This document shows, in pieces, positions 33,125-41,884 of a DNA stretch of 42,509 nt. The DNA comes from Nitrosomonas ureae. Its GTDB lineage: Bacteria; Pseudomonadota; Gammaproteobacteria; Burkholderiales; Nitrosomonadaceae. The stretch covers positions 1 to 42,509 of the forward strand of contig CAMCBD010000014.1 of the NCBI GenBank assembly GCA_945872825.1, in the 5' to 3' direction. Under the pieces are notes generated by a model. It ran no database searches, was not told the DNA's origin, and was given only the letters and a program-made list of their open reading frames with translations. The number at the start of each line of letters is the position of its first letter. Position 1 is the first letter of the stretch. Position numbers and translations under genes: made by a program.

Positions 33125-33249
33125 GAAACGTATTCGAGGCAGCTGATGCAAGGCAAAAACAGGCGAGAAAGCGCAGTTTATGTGTAATAAATGAGCATTT
33201 TTAGCCTGTTTTTAACACCGCAGCGGCAACGCAGAGAGTTTTTCAACGG
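33118..33249. repeat. MITE-like inverted-repeat element, 132 bp
   Basis: The ends CCGTTGAGAAAC and GAGTTTTTCAACGG are imperfect inverted repeats. An inner pair AAAAACAGGC (33155-33164) / GCCTGTTTTT (33204-33213) strengthens the fold. Its size and structure suggest a non-autonomous mobile element or an intergenic repeat. There is no coding capacity. It overlaps the hpnG stop codon and may act as its terminator. Confidence 0.6.
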
Positions 33250-33302
33250 TCCCTGTTAATAGTCAAGTAACCGACCAATCGGCGTAAGGTTTCTTATTGC
33301 GG

Positions 33303-35066
33303 TTATTGCGGTTGTAATTGCAGCGCAACCATGCGTGCATACAACTCACTCGATTGCAGCAATTCGGTGTGCGTTCCCAATGCATCTAAACGACCATGAT
33401 CGAGCACGGCAATCCGATCGGCGGATTGCACGGTTGCCAAACGATGAGCAATAACCAGTGTAGTGCGGTTGCGCATCAATCGTTGCAGCGCTTGCTGTAC
33501 CCAAAACTCACTTTGCGCATCCAGCGCGCTGGTGGCTTCATCTAATAATAGAATCGGTGCATCAGCCAGAATCGCGCGGGCAATGGCCAGCCGTTGCTTT
33601 TGCCCGCCCGACAGCCCCAATCCGGAATCTCCCAACTGTGTTTGATAGCCTTGCGGCAATTTGCTGATAAAATCGTGCGCGTAGGCTGCATCGGCTGCAG
33701 CTTCGACTTCTGCATCACTGGCATCGGAACGGGCATAGCGCAGATTGTCACTGATAGTGCCATAAAATAAAGCCGGGTTTTGCGCGACCAGGGCAAAGCA
33801 CCGGCGTAAGGCAAAAATATCCAAGTGCCGGATATCAATACCTTCCAATTTGATACAGCCGGATTGATTGTCAAAGAAACGCAGTAACAAATCAAACAAC
33901 GTAGATTTGCCTGCACCCGAAGGACCTACCAGGGCCAGCGTTTCTCCCGCCCGGATAGTCAGCGTCAAATGATCGATAGCAAGCACGTCAGGTCTGGAAG
34001 GGTAGGCAAAGCACAATTGCTCGATGGCGATATTTCCGGATACTTTCGGTAATGGCTGGGGTTTCTCAGGCGACTGGATCAGATTTGGTGCTTGTAATAA
34101 TTCCATCGTCCGCTCGGCAGCTCCGGCGGCGCGTTGTAACTCACCAATCACTTCCGAAATAGAAGCAACGGCGGAGCCGACAATGACGCTATAGAACACA
34201 AAAGCAGCCAATTCGCCCGCACGGATGTGGCCTTCAATCACATCAATGCCGCCCACCCATAACATTAATCCCACGGCACCCAGCACCAGCAGGATGACGA
34301 TAGTGATCAGTAATGCGCGTTGTAGTGTGCGCTGTTTGGCGACAGCGAAGGCTTCTTCTACCTGATCGTGAAATTTGCGCTGATCTATGGATTGATGATT
34401 GTAGGCCTGCACCGTTTTGATCTGGCCAAGCACTTCACCGACGTACGCGCCGACCGCAGCAATTTTGTCCTGGCTTTGACGTGACAAATGCCGTACCCGG
34501 CGGCCATAGATCAAAATCGGAATGACCACCAGCGGCACACAGATCGTCACCAGCGCGGTGAGTTTTACATTGGTAATGAATAACCAGATAATGCCGCCAA
34601 TCATCATGATCAAATTACGCAACGCGAAAGATACGGATGACCCGATCACGGTTTGCAGTAACGTCATATCCGCGGTCAGACGGGATTGAATTTCGAGACT
34701 GCGGTTTTCCTCAAAAAATCCTGGATGTAGATGAATCAGATGGTTGAATACTTGGCTGCGAATATCGGCAATCACCCGTTCACCCAGCCAGGTAACCCAG
34801 TAGTAACGGGTAAATGTACCCACAGCCAGGGCTATCACCAGCAGTAAAAAGATCATCACATATTGACTCAACAGTTCTTTGGATTGCGTCGCAAATCCTT
34901 GATCAATGAGCAAGCGGATACCTTGTCCGATGGATAAGGTAATCGTCGCAGTAAATAACAGAGCCAGTAAGCTGTAGACGACCTGGCGCTGGTAAGGGGC
35001 GATAAACTGCGCTGCTTTTTGGATGGATTGCCAGCGGGTTTGAGTGGTGTGTGGAAGTTCTGCCAT
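33303..35066 (-). CDS. MsbA-like ABC exporter (fused permease and ATPase)
   Basis: 587 residues. The transmembrane domain (about 1-320) has six helices. The ATPase has Walker A GPSGAGKST, Q-loop ALVAQNPALFYG, signature LSGGQKQRLAIARA, Walker B ILLLDEATSALD and H-loop IAHRLATV. It resembles the MsbA-related half transporters of proteobacteria rather than lipid-A MsbA itself, and works as a homodimer. The substrate is unknown. It lies downstream of a HlyC-type acyltransferase and a parvulin on the same strand, though a 310-bp gap separates it from them. Confidence 0.85.
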   Translation of the reverse strand: MAELPHTTQTRWQSIQKAAQFIAPYQRQVVYSLLALLFTATITLSIGQGIRLLIDQGFATQSKELLSQYVMIFLLLVIALAVGTFTRYYWVTWLGERVIADIRSQVFNHLIHLHPGFFEENRSLEIQSRLTADMTLLQTVIGSSVSFALRNLIMMIGGIIWLFITNVKLTALVTICVPLVVIPILIYGRRVRHLSRQSQDKIAAVGAYVGEVLGQIKTVQAYNHQSIDQRKFHDQVEEAFAVAKQRTLQRALLITIVILLVLGAVGLMLWVGGIDVIEGHIRAGELAAFVFYSVIVGSAVASISEVIGELQRAAGAAERTMELLQAPNLIQSPEKPQPLPKVSGNIAIEQLCFAYPSRPDVLAIDHLTLTIRAGETLALVGPSGAGKSTLFDLLLRFFDNQSGCIKLEGIDIRHLDIFALRRCFALVAQNPALFYGTISDNLRYARSDASDAEVEAAADAAYAHDFISKLPQGYQTQLGDSGLGLSGGQKQRLAIARAILADAPILLLDEATSALDAQSEFWVQQALQRLMRNRTTLVIAHRLATVQSADRIAVLDHGRLDALGTHTELLQSSELYARMVALQLQPQ

Positions 35067-35376
35067 GGATCACTAGTGCTGAAAAGCCGGCTTTTTTACG
35101 AACACGGCGATGAGAGGTAACGGTATTGTTCTCACACTCCGTAGCGTTTGTTGCCGCCTGATGTTATGCATATCCTCCTCCACGCGACCCGATACAAACA
35201 CGGCTCTCTGAGCATGGACAGTCCTACCCAAACCTTGATGCGTGCGAGGTTTGCTTAATGAGGGATTGTTGCTGAGATTAGACAAATCTGGATGACTCCT
35301 AATTACAGGATTTAGTTTGGATCCGGTGTGCGAGCCGACATTATGTACGGGCGAATTACGTACTTTCTGGAGAGTC
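35067..35376. other. Gap between acyltransferase and ABC exporter genes
   Basis: 310 bp with no convincing gene. A minus-strand frame spans it and runs into the acyltransferase in another frame, but its composition (Ser, Arg and Pro rich, no family) looks non-coding. A palindrome AAAAGCCGGCTTTT at 35082-35095 lies just upstream of the exporter start. The stretch may be eroded gene remains. Confidence 0.4.
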
Positions 35377-35895
35377 TCAGTTACTGGATTTCTCGCCGGA
35401 TCGAGCGGAGCGAATATGCGCGTCGACGAAGGCATTGACACTGAGGCGCCCGGAATGGATGCGCCCATTCGGATAGAGGCGCTTGAAATAGACCATCTTC
35501 TGAACTCGGCCGATCTCGCGTAATCGCTCAAGGATGGTCTTCGTTACATCGTTAGTTTCTGCCGCCCACGCGTTAATCAGCATGATCTCGCCGGCTTTGC
35601 TGTCCTCGAAGGAGAGCTCACCCTGTCCAGCAAGCCACATATCGCCCTTCTCCTGAGTGGTCAGTGCCCAGCCGATAAACCCGACGATACGCCCACTATC
35701 TGAGGCAATCAGATAGTGGCCGCGATTAATTTGTCCGACCAGAATACGAGACCAGTGCCCGAATTGCAGGCAAGCAAAAGCCGGTTTGGTCATTAAATAG
35801 CTGACAGCGTATCCCAGTGCTTGCGCGGGGTTGATCTCCGTCAAAAGCCGGATCTTGGTATTATCAATAGGTAATGATGGTGCAGTATCTGGCAT
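35377..35895 (-). CDS. Toxin-activating lysine-acyltransferase family protein (HlyC-like)
   Basis: 172 residues from ATG 35895 (TTG 35931 is an alternative). HlyC-type enzymes move a fatty acyl chain from acyl-ACP to Lys of RTX toxins. The pattern ALGYAVSYLMTKPAFACLQF-GHW, INRGHYLIASDSGRIVGFIGWA, AGEIMLINAWAAE and LREIGRVQKMVYFKRLYPNGR follows the family order. His47 matches the catalytic His position. Where HlyC has catalytic Asp (FIDW), this protein has Asn (LINAW), so its activity may differ. No RTX toxin gene is in the window. It lies 45 bp downstream of the parvulin gene, likely in one operon. Confidence 0.7.
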   Translation of the reverse strand: MPDTAPSLPIDNTKIRLLTEINPAQALGYAVSYLMTKPAFACLQFGHWSRILVGQINRGHYLIASDSGRIVGFIGWALTTQEKGDMWLAGQGELSFEDSKAGEIMLINAWAAETNDVTKTILERLREIGRVQKMVYFKRLYPNGRIHSGRLSVNAFVDAHIRSARSGEKSSN

Positions 35896-35940
35896 GACCT
35901 GATCCTGATCACTGGCGGTTGATTGAGACAAATAGGTGCT

Positions 35941-36222
35941 CTAATCGCTACGTTTCGTCACTTCCAGCAAATGATACCCAAATTGGGTTTTAACCGGGCC
36001 TTGCACTTCACCCACTGGTGCACTGAAAACGACGGTATCGAATTCCTTCACCATTTGTCCGCGGCCAAATTCGCCCAAGTCGCCGCCTTGTTTGCCGGAT
36101 GGGCATAATGAATGTTGTTGTGCCAATTGGCCGAATTCTGCACCATTTTCAATTTCTGCTTTCAGGCTGTTACATTGTTCTTCGGTTTTTACCAAAATGT
36201 GACGTGCGCTAGCTTTTGCCAT
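35941..36222 (-). CDS. ppiC: Parvulin-type peptidyl-prolyl isomerase
   Basis: 93 residues, a stand-alone PpiC domain without a signal peptide. The signature segments are [57 protein letters not shown] and the ending [15 protein letters not shown]. It catalyses cis-trans isomerisation of prolyl bonds in the cytoplasm. The length equals E. coli PpiC. It is probably cotranscribed with the downstream acyltransferase-like gene and is divergent from the Att-type ABC operon. Confidence 0.93.
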   Translation of the reverse strand: MAKASARHILVKTEEQCNSLKAEIENGAEFGQLAQQHSLCPSGKQGGDLGEFGRGQMVKEFDTVVFSAPVGEVQGPVKTQFGYHLLEVTKRSD

Positions 36223-36401
36223 AAGATTTCTCCTGTATTTTTAGAAGTGCTTAAAATTAATTTTTGTTACGTGGTACATTTAAGCATAAATCGGTGTGTT
36301 TGTTAAAGCACGGTTGTATTTTTTCTACAGTTTATCCGGGTCATAGAGGTATGTTTCAATGAATTTAAAAAGTAATCTAACATCCAGCGGTGTCAGTGCA
36401 A

Positions 36402-37067
36402 ATGCTTGAATTATGTCATATCAATAAGGCCTATGCGGAAGGGCGGAAGGTATTGACCAATTTAACGTATACCCTGAAAGCTGGCGAGTATGTGGCCATC
36501 ATGGGTGATTCGGGTGTGGGCAAATCGACGCTGTTGAATCTGATTGCCGGGTTGGATACGCCGGATTCGGGCGAGATCCGCATTAACGGCGTAGCTATTT
36601 CATCGCTGGATGATGATGCGGCGACGCAATTGCGGCGTGAGCAGTTTGGTTTCATCTTTCAAGCATTCCATGTATTGCCGCATCTGACCTTGTCGCAGAA
36701 TATTGCTTTGCCTTTATTGCTGAATGGCGCATCAACAGATCGTGTGGAACAGATGCTGGCTGACGTGGGATTGCGCGACCGCGGGCATCATTTCCCGCGT
36801 CAGTTATCCGGCGGTGAGTTGCAGCGTGTTGCGATTGCGCGGGCGTTAATACACCGGCCTAAATTGGTGCTGGCAGACGAACCGACGGGTAATCTCGACC
36901 CGGATACGGCGCACGAGATTCTCCAGTTGATGCGCACGGAAATAAAAACCAATGGCGCTACGGGTATTCTCGTGACGCATTCGCATGCAGCGGCCGCAAC
37001 GGCGGACTTTGTGTTGAATTTAACCAAGGATGGCTTGCATCCGGTGAAATCAGAGCGCAGCGAATGA
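36402..37067 (+). CDS. ABC transporter ATPase, LolD/AttE-like
   Basis: 221 residues from ATG 36402 (GTG 36390 is an alternative). A MacB/LolD-class ATPase with Walker A MGDSGVGKST, Q-loop FIFQAFHVLP, signature LSGGELQRVAIARAL and Walker B LVLADEPTGNLD. It energises the FtsX-type permease encoded next, with which it overlaps as ATGA. Such pairs extract or move lipids and lipoproteins rather than import small solutes. The third gene encodes an AttH lipocalin, matching the attEFGH layout known from other proteobacteria. Confidence 0.92.
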   Translation: MLELCHINKAYAEGRKVLTNLTYTLKAGEYVAIMGDSGVGKSTLLNLIAGLDTPDSGEIRINGVAISSLDDDAATQLRREQFGFIFQAFHVLPHLTLSQNIALPLLLNGASTDRVEQMLADVGLRDRGHHFPRQLSGGELQRVAIARALIHRPKLVLADEPTGNLDPDTAHEILQLMRTEIKTNGATGILVTHSHAAAATADFVLNLTKDGLHPVKSERSE

Positions 37068-39613
37068 ATTCGGCATCGTTATCCCGCTGGCTGCTGTTCG
37101 GTGAATGGCGTGCACATTTTGTGCAAATGATTGTGGCACTCGTTGCCATTGCCATTGGTGTCGCTATGGCGTTTTCAATTCATTTGATCAATACCGCGGC
37201 GTTCAATGAATTTTCTGCGGCGAGCAAGAGCCTTTCCGGACAATCGGATTTACAGGTATATGGCCGGAAAGCGTTTTTTGATGAGTCGCTTTATCCGTTG
37301 CTGGCCAACACCGAAGGCGTGACGTTAGCGAATCCGGTTTTGGAATTGGATGTGGTGGTGCCGGGTAAACTGCAGAACAGAAACGATCACAAACTGAAAA
37401 TCATCGGTATTGATATGTTTCGGTCGGTACAGATTTCGCCCGATTTGCTGGGATTGACTGAGGAAGGGAAAACGCTGGATCGGCTAGCAAGCGATGCTAT
37501 TTTTTTGTCGCCAGCCGCAATGGAATGGTTGCAAGTGAAGCAAGGCGATTCGCTATCCTTGCATGTGGGATTGCAGACCATTACCTTGCGCGTGGCAGGC
37601 GGTTTGGTGCGGGCGCGGGCAGGGCAACGCATTGCAGTGATGGATATTGGTGTGGCGCAGTGGCGCTTCCAGCAGCTCGGTTTATTGTCACGGATCGAGT
37701 TGAAACTGCGGGGTGATGTCAATCATGCAGCGTTTAAAGTCAAGCTGGCTGAGCAACTGGGCGAATCGTATCGGGTTACTGAAGCAATCGATCAGGAAAA
37801 GCGGATTGCCAATATGTCGCGCGCATACCGGGTTAACTTGAACATGCTGGCGCTGGTGGCGCTGTTTACTGGTACGTTTCTGGTGTTTTCCACGCAGGTG
37901 CTATCTGTCATCCGCAGGCGCCAGCAATTTGCGTTGTTGCGTGTCTTGGGTTTTACACGGCAGCAGCTGCTGCGGCAAATTATCACCGAAGGGGCGATCC
38001 TTGGGGTAATCGGTTCATTGCTGGGATTGGGCTTAGGGTATGCCATTGCAGCCGCGGCGATTCAGTTGCTGGGTGGGGATTTGGGCACTAACTTTTTTCC
38101 GGGTGTTAAGCCAAGCATTTATTTTGATCTACTGGCTGCAGTGACATTCTTTTCGGTCGGACTTATTGTGACGATGTTGGGAAGTATCGCACCGGCATTA
38201 GAGGCGGCGCGTGCTAAGCCGGCACTGGCTTTACGGTCAGGCAGTGAGGATGTGGCCATGGCAAAATTTTCACCACCTTGGTTTGCTGTGATTTGTTTAT
38301 CGATTGCACTGCTGTTCACACAGCTACCGCCCATTTTTGGGTTGCCGGTTTTCGGCTATCTGGTCATTGCATTACTGTTGATCGGCGGTATTGCGTTGAT
38401 GCCGCGTTTTGCGGCATGGGCTTTTTCGAGGTTACTGAATCAATTGCAGCATTACCGGTTAAGCGCTGTTCTTACCTTGGTTCTGGCGCGGTTAGCGAAT
38501 GCGCCTAACCAAGCTGCTATTGCACTCGGTGGGATATTGGCCAGTTTTAGTCTGATGGTGGCAATGGCGATTATGGTGACGAGTTTCCGTGTATCGATTG
38601 ATGACTGGTTGGGACATGTTTTGCCGGCCGATTTATATGTGCGTGCTGCGGCAAGCGGTGATCAAGGCGGTTTCCAATCCGACACGCAAAAGGCGATAGC
38701 CGAGCTACCCGGTTTTGATCGTGTGGATTTTTTCCGTACGCAGCAATTATCACTCGACGCGAACCGGCCGGAAATCACCTTGTTTGCTCGGCCTGTCGAT
38801 AGAACCGATGCGCGGAATACGCTGCCGTTAACGGATGATAGGATCGCGCCGGGGGCGCTGCCCGATAATGTAATGCCGGTCTGGGTGTCGGAAGCGATGG
38901 TTGATTTATATGGCTATCAGGTCGGGGAAAAAGTGAATTTGCCGGTCGGCGCAACATCCGATGAATTTCTGGTTGCCGGTGTGTGGCGTGATTATGGCCG
39001 CCAATTTGGCGCGGTGCAGATGCAACTGGCGGATTATCAGAGATTAACCGGGGATTTGAGTGTCAATACGGTCGCTTTGTGGTTGCAAGCTGGAATGACG
39101 GCGGATGCAGCCATTGCGAATTTACGGGAATTGCCATTTGGCGCGGCACTGGAGATATCCCGGTCGAGTGATATGCGCACATTAAGCTTGGAAATCTTTG
39201 ACCGGAGTTTTGCGGTGACTTATGTATTGGAAATGGTGGCGGTCGTGATTGGATTATTGGGTGTGGCGGCCAGTTTCTCGGCGCAAACATTAGCGCGTGC
39301 CAAAGAGTTTGGTATGTTGCGGCATATTGGCGTCATGCAGCGGCAAATTTTTGCAATGCTGGCAGTGGAAGGTGGCTTGCTAACGATGCTTGGGATTGTG
39401 TTGGGCTTTGTATTAGGGTGGAGTATCAGCCTGATTCTGGTTTTTATTGTCAATCCGCAATCCTTTCATTGGACCATGCAATTGCATTTGCCTTGGGGCT
39501 GGTTGACGATGATCGCTGGAATTATGCTGTTTTCAGCGGCATTGACGGCACTGCTGGCTGGACGGCAGGCTGTATCCGGTAATGTGATACGTACGGTGCG
39601 GGAGGATTGGTGA
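37064..39613 (+). CDS. FtsX-like ABC transporter permease
   Basis: 849 residues. Two FtsX core domains are present (about 255-375 and 715-845) with helices near 20-40, 255-280, 310-335, 355-380, 405-425, 430-450, 480-510, 720-745, 770-795 and 815-835. Large periplasmic loops lie between. RRRQQFALLRVLGFTRQQLL and AKEFGMLRHIGVMQRQIF are the repeated coupling segments. Its size suggests a fusion of two permeases (AttF and AttG like). It is coupled to both neighbours by overlapping start and stop codons. Likely moves lipids or lipoproteins with the AttH partner (inference). Confidence 0.9.
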   Translation: MNSASLSRWLLFGEWRAHFVQMIVALVAIAIGVAMAFSIHLINTAAFNEFSAASKSLSGQSDLQVYGRKAFFDESLYPLLANTEGVTLANPVLELDVVVPGKLQNRNDHKLKIIGIDMFRSVQISPDLLGLTEEGKTLDRLASDAIFLSPAAMEWLQVKQGDSLSLHVGLQTITLRVAGGLVRARAGQRIAVMDIGVAQWRFQQLGLLSRIELKLRGDVNHAAFKVKLAEQLGESYRVTEAIDQEKRIANMSRAYRVNLNMLALVALFTGTFLVFSTQVLSVIRRRQQFALLRVLGFTRQQLLRQIITEGAILGVIGSLLGLGLGYAIAAAAIQLLGGDLGTNFFPGVKPSIYFDLLAAVTFFSVGLIVTMLGSIAPALEAARAKPALALRSGSEDVAMAKFSPPWFAVICLSIALLFTQLPPIFGLPVFGYLVIALLLIGGIALMPRFAAWAFSRLLNQLQHYRLSAVLTLVLARLANAPNQAAIALGGILASFSLMVAMAIMVTSFRVSIDDWLGHVLPADLYVRAAASGDQGGFQSDTQKAIAELPGFDRVDFFRTQQLSLDANRPEITLFARPVDRTDARNTLPLTDDRIAPGALPDNVMPVWVSEAMVDLYGYQVGEKVNLPVGATSDEFLVAGVWRDYGRQFGAVQMQLADYQRLTGDLSVNTVALWLQAGMTADAAIANLRELPFGAALEISRSSDMRTLSLEIFDRSFAVTYVLEMVAVVIGLLGVAASFSAQTLARAKEFGMLRHIGVMQRQIFAMLAVEGGLLTMLGIVLGFVLGWSISLILVFIVNPQSFHWTMQLHLPWGWLTMIAGIMLFSAALTALLAGRQAVSGNVIRTVREDW

Positions 39614-40722
39614 TGGCGGAGGGTAAAAATATCGGCAGGCGTTATTTTTTACGTTTTGTCAGTATGATTATGCTGATTTTAAGCTTAGTTGCTGCGGAGA
39701 CGATCGCTGAATCTTCCCGGCTGTTGCCGGTCGTGCCCGATCATAAACTGATTTTTCCGCATGATTACGGCGCGCATCAGGATTTTCGTATTGAATGGTG
39801 GTATATCACCGGCTGGTTGGAGACAGCGGATAAGAAACCACTAGGCTTTCAGGTTACTTTCTTTCGTTATGCGACTGATCAGAATCATGATAATCCAAGC
39901 CGTTTTGCAGCGAAATATTTAATCATCGCGCATCTGGCATTATCCGATCCTGCAGTGGGCAAGCTGATGCATACTGAGAAATCTGCTCGTGAAGGTTTTA
40001 ATCTGGCTTATGCCAGACCAGGCAATACCGATGTGAAGCTGGATGATTGGACCCTGGTTCGCGAGGAGGATGGGCGTTATCAGGTGGATATGCGAACCGG
40101 TGATTTTGGCTTGCAATTATCATTGTCGCCGACACAGATGCTGATGCTGCAAGATCAAAACGGTTTTTCCCGCAAAGGTCCGAAACCGGAACAAGCAAGT
40201 TATTACTATAGCGAACCGCATTTAAGTGTAACCGGTACGGTTTTTCGTCAAAATAAGCCGGTTACTGTCAACGGCCGTGCCTGGCTTGATCACGAATGGT
40301 CGACTGCTTATTTAGATCCGGAAGCCGATGGCTGGGATTGGGTTGGTGCTAATCTGGATGATGGTTCTTCTTTGATGGTTTTTCAAATACGTAAAAAGAA
40401 TGGTGGAAAAGTTTGGGCGTACGCCGCATTGCGGGATGTATCGGGTGATATTAAATTTTTTAATCCAGAAGAGGTGGAATTTACCCCCATCCGCACCTGG
40501 CAATCGCCGCATACTGAGGCGATCTATCCTGTCGCGATGCATATCCGCACTGGTGCGATTGAATGGCAGCTTACGCCATTGCTGGATGATCAGGAACTCG
40601 ACTCACGCCAATCTACCGGATCGGTATACTGGGAAGGGGCAGTGACACTGACCAGAGATGATCAGCCCGCTGGACGTGGCTATCTTGAACTAACGGGTTA
40701 CGTGAAGCCTTTAGCACTATGA
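39613..40722 (+). CDS. AttH / CrtC-like lipocalin-fold protein
   Basis: 369 residues from ATG 39613, which overlaps the permease stop as TGATG and follows GGGAGGATT. A signal peptide (about 1-37) is present. Conserved segments are LIFPHDYGAHQDFRIEWWYI, TGWLET, LGFQVTFFRYAT, ARPGNTDVKLDDWTL and VTVNGRAWLDHEWST, which is the PF09410 (AttH, hydroxyneurosporene-synthase-like) signature. The first structure of the family, from N. europaea, showed two lipocalin-like domains and suggested lipid handling. It is predicted to be periplasmic and to work with the upstream ABC transporter. Confidence 0.92.
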   Translation: MAEGKNIGRRYFLRFVSMIMLILSLVAAETIAESSRLLPVVPDHKLIFPHDYGAHQDFRIEWWYITGWLETADKKPLGFQVTFFRYATDQNHDNPSRFAAKYLIIAHLALSDPAVGKLMHTEKSAREGFNLAYARPGNTDVKLDDWTLVREEDGRYQVDMRTGDFGLQLSLSPTQMLMLQDQNGFSRKGPKPEQASYYYSEPHLSVTGTVFRQNKPVTVNGRAWLDHEWSTAYLDPEADGWDWVGANLDDGSSLMVFQIRKKNGGKVWAYAALRDVSGDIKFFNPEEVEFTPIRTWQSPHTEAIYPVAMHIRTGAIEWQLTPLLDDQELDSRQSTGSVYWEGAVTLTRDDQPAGRGYLELTGYVKPLAL

Positions 40723-41010
40723 GTGTAATTTGAATCCATTTGGATTCTAAAATCAATGGATGGTTAGGACTTTGAAAAATCTATAAGCAAGTCAGGCTGT
40801 GGGTTTGTTTGAAAAAGTTCTGTCGAATTGAGTGGATTTTTACAATAAATAGGGGGTGTGCTTAATTTCAATACTTTCATTGTTGTTAAATGTGAGTTAG
40901 AATTTGTCACCGCAATAATCAAGCGATGCGAGATGATTGCGAAGCAAGTACTCGGTTCCATCAATTAAGGATTACTGTAATAGTGAATCTTGGGGACGGG
41001 GGTAAAGTTT

Positions 41011-41037
41011 CACGATCACAAAAATTTTGTGATCGTG
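41011..41037. promoter_or_regulatory. Perfect 27-bp palindrome
   Basis: Arms CACGATCACAAAA and TTTTGTGATCGTG are exact reverse complements around a single central A. The near absence of a loop makes a protein-bound operator or DNA cruciform more likely than an RNA terminator. It lies 71 bp before the small membrane-peptide start. Confidence 0.65.
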
Positions 41038-41048
41038 TAAGCAGGGAG

Positions 41049-41064
41049 GTCGATTATTGTCGAC
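41049..41064. promoter_or_regulatory. Second small palindrome GTCGA-N6-TCGAC
   Basis: Five-base arms around TTATTG, 11 bp after the large palindrome and 44 bp before the small gene's ATG. It may be a second operator or overlap the promoter. Confidence 0.4.
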
Positions 41065-41108
41065 TTTAATTCTTAATCAAAGAAATACCTTAAATAAGGA
41101 GATTAGTT

Positions 41109-41216
41109 ATGAGCGAAATCAACAGAAGAGAAACAGATGCACAAGTTCTAAGATTGTTCTTTATTTCGACAGCTGCTTTTATCGTTATTGGAGCAGTTAT
41201 TTACGGCGTTTTCTAG
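41109..41216 (+). CDS. Single-span membrane peptide, 35 aa
   Basis: The sequence starts MSEINRRETDAQVLRL and continues as one hydrophobic helix (FFISTAAFIVIGAVIYGVF), so the N-terminus is charged and the C-terminus membrane-embedded. A strong ribosome-binding site TAAGGAG lies 8 nt upstream. Palindromes precede it and a 19-bp-stem terminator follows at 41363, so it is a complete, independent transcription unit. The layout resembles tiny accessory subunits of respiratory oxidases or light-harvesting-type peptides, but no family is recognised. It is too short for most gene callers. Confidence 0.65.
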   Translation: MSEINRRETDAQVLRLFFISTAAFIVIGAVIYGVF

Positions 41217-41362
41217 ACTGAAAAAATTTTATTGATGTCCTTAGTGGTTTAAGTTTTGCTGGCAATTGGTTTTTTAGCGCTATCAGAACTATTCCAATCA
41301 CTGCAAGTGCAAGTGGTAGACAGGGCAGAGTCAGTCAAATGTTTCCAAAAACAAAAACCATA

Positions 41363-41405
41363 AAAAACCATCTAGCGGATAGGTAATATCCGCTAGATGG
41401 TTTTT
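41363..41405 (+). terminator. Very strong intrinsic terminator
   Basis: A perfect 19-bp stem: AAAAACCATCTAGCGGATA pairs with TATCCGCTAGATGGTTTTT around a GGTAA loop, with the T run forming the 3' arm. It works on both strands because the 5' arm starts with an A run. It ends the transcript of the small membrane peptide about 150 bp downstream of its stop. Confidence 0.88.
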
Positions 41406-41884
41406 CTCATCTAAAGGCACATCAAGAATATTGATGTCCGATCTTCAATCAAATATCATTGCATTCTGCTTGTTTGACTACCGCAGTTCTGGTGGTGGAC
41501 GTACAAGACGGTCATGTAAGGGGTGCACGCTGTGTTCCTGCTAACCAGCAGATTGGAGAGTGCAGATAATACTCTGTTGCTTGCGGCGAAGTGCTTTATT
41601 AGTGAACAGTTCGTCAGCTGGAGTTATATGCAGGAGTGCTAGGAGGTCCCCCCGTATCATTCGAGTTTTATCAACCTAAATTTCTCTGTTAGGTCACTCC
41701 AATGGCCAAAGAGGGTGGAGGGGAACCGAGAAGCTGTGAATTTTTCGGTCTGGTCGCAAAATTTTGTTGATGATATAGCGTGCAAGTATGCACCAACGAT
41801 CTGCTTTGGGTAACTGAGGTGCATTTGTCAGAATATGATCTGAGTTGTGCTGTCAAAAATGGAGTCCATGTGTTTAAGCAGCGG
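41406..41884. other. Gene-poor stretch before IS debris
   Basis: 479 bp. No credible gene is seen. A 40-odd codon frame ending at the TAA near 41912 has no family. The stretch is probably flanking DNA disturbed by insertion elements. Confidence 0.4.

Larger units (their letters stand above)
40723..41108. promoter_or_regulatory. Intergenic region with several inverted repeats
   Basis: 386 bp without a gene of normal size. It holds a small GAATCCA-TT-TGGATTC hairpin just after the lipocalin gene (40732-40747) and an imperfect CGCAATAATC / GATGATTGCG pair (40911-40941). It also holds a 27-bp perfect palindrome (41011-41037) and GTCGA-N6-TCGAC (41049-41064). The last two lie upstream of the small membrane-peptide gene at 41109. 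Confidence 0.55.

Noticed and set aside
35073-35531. 152-codon minus-strand frame
   Set aside because: It overlaps the acyltransferase gene in another frame, and the rest is Ser/Arg/Pro-rich without family.
41193-41318. Minus-strand frame with a hydrophobic stretch (LPLALAVIGIVLIAL) opposite the small membrane peptide
   Set aside because: No usable start codon before the hydrophobic part and no ribosome-binding site; probably chance.
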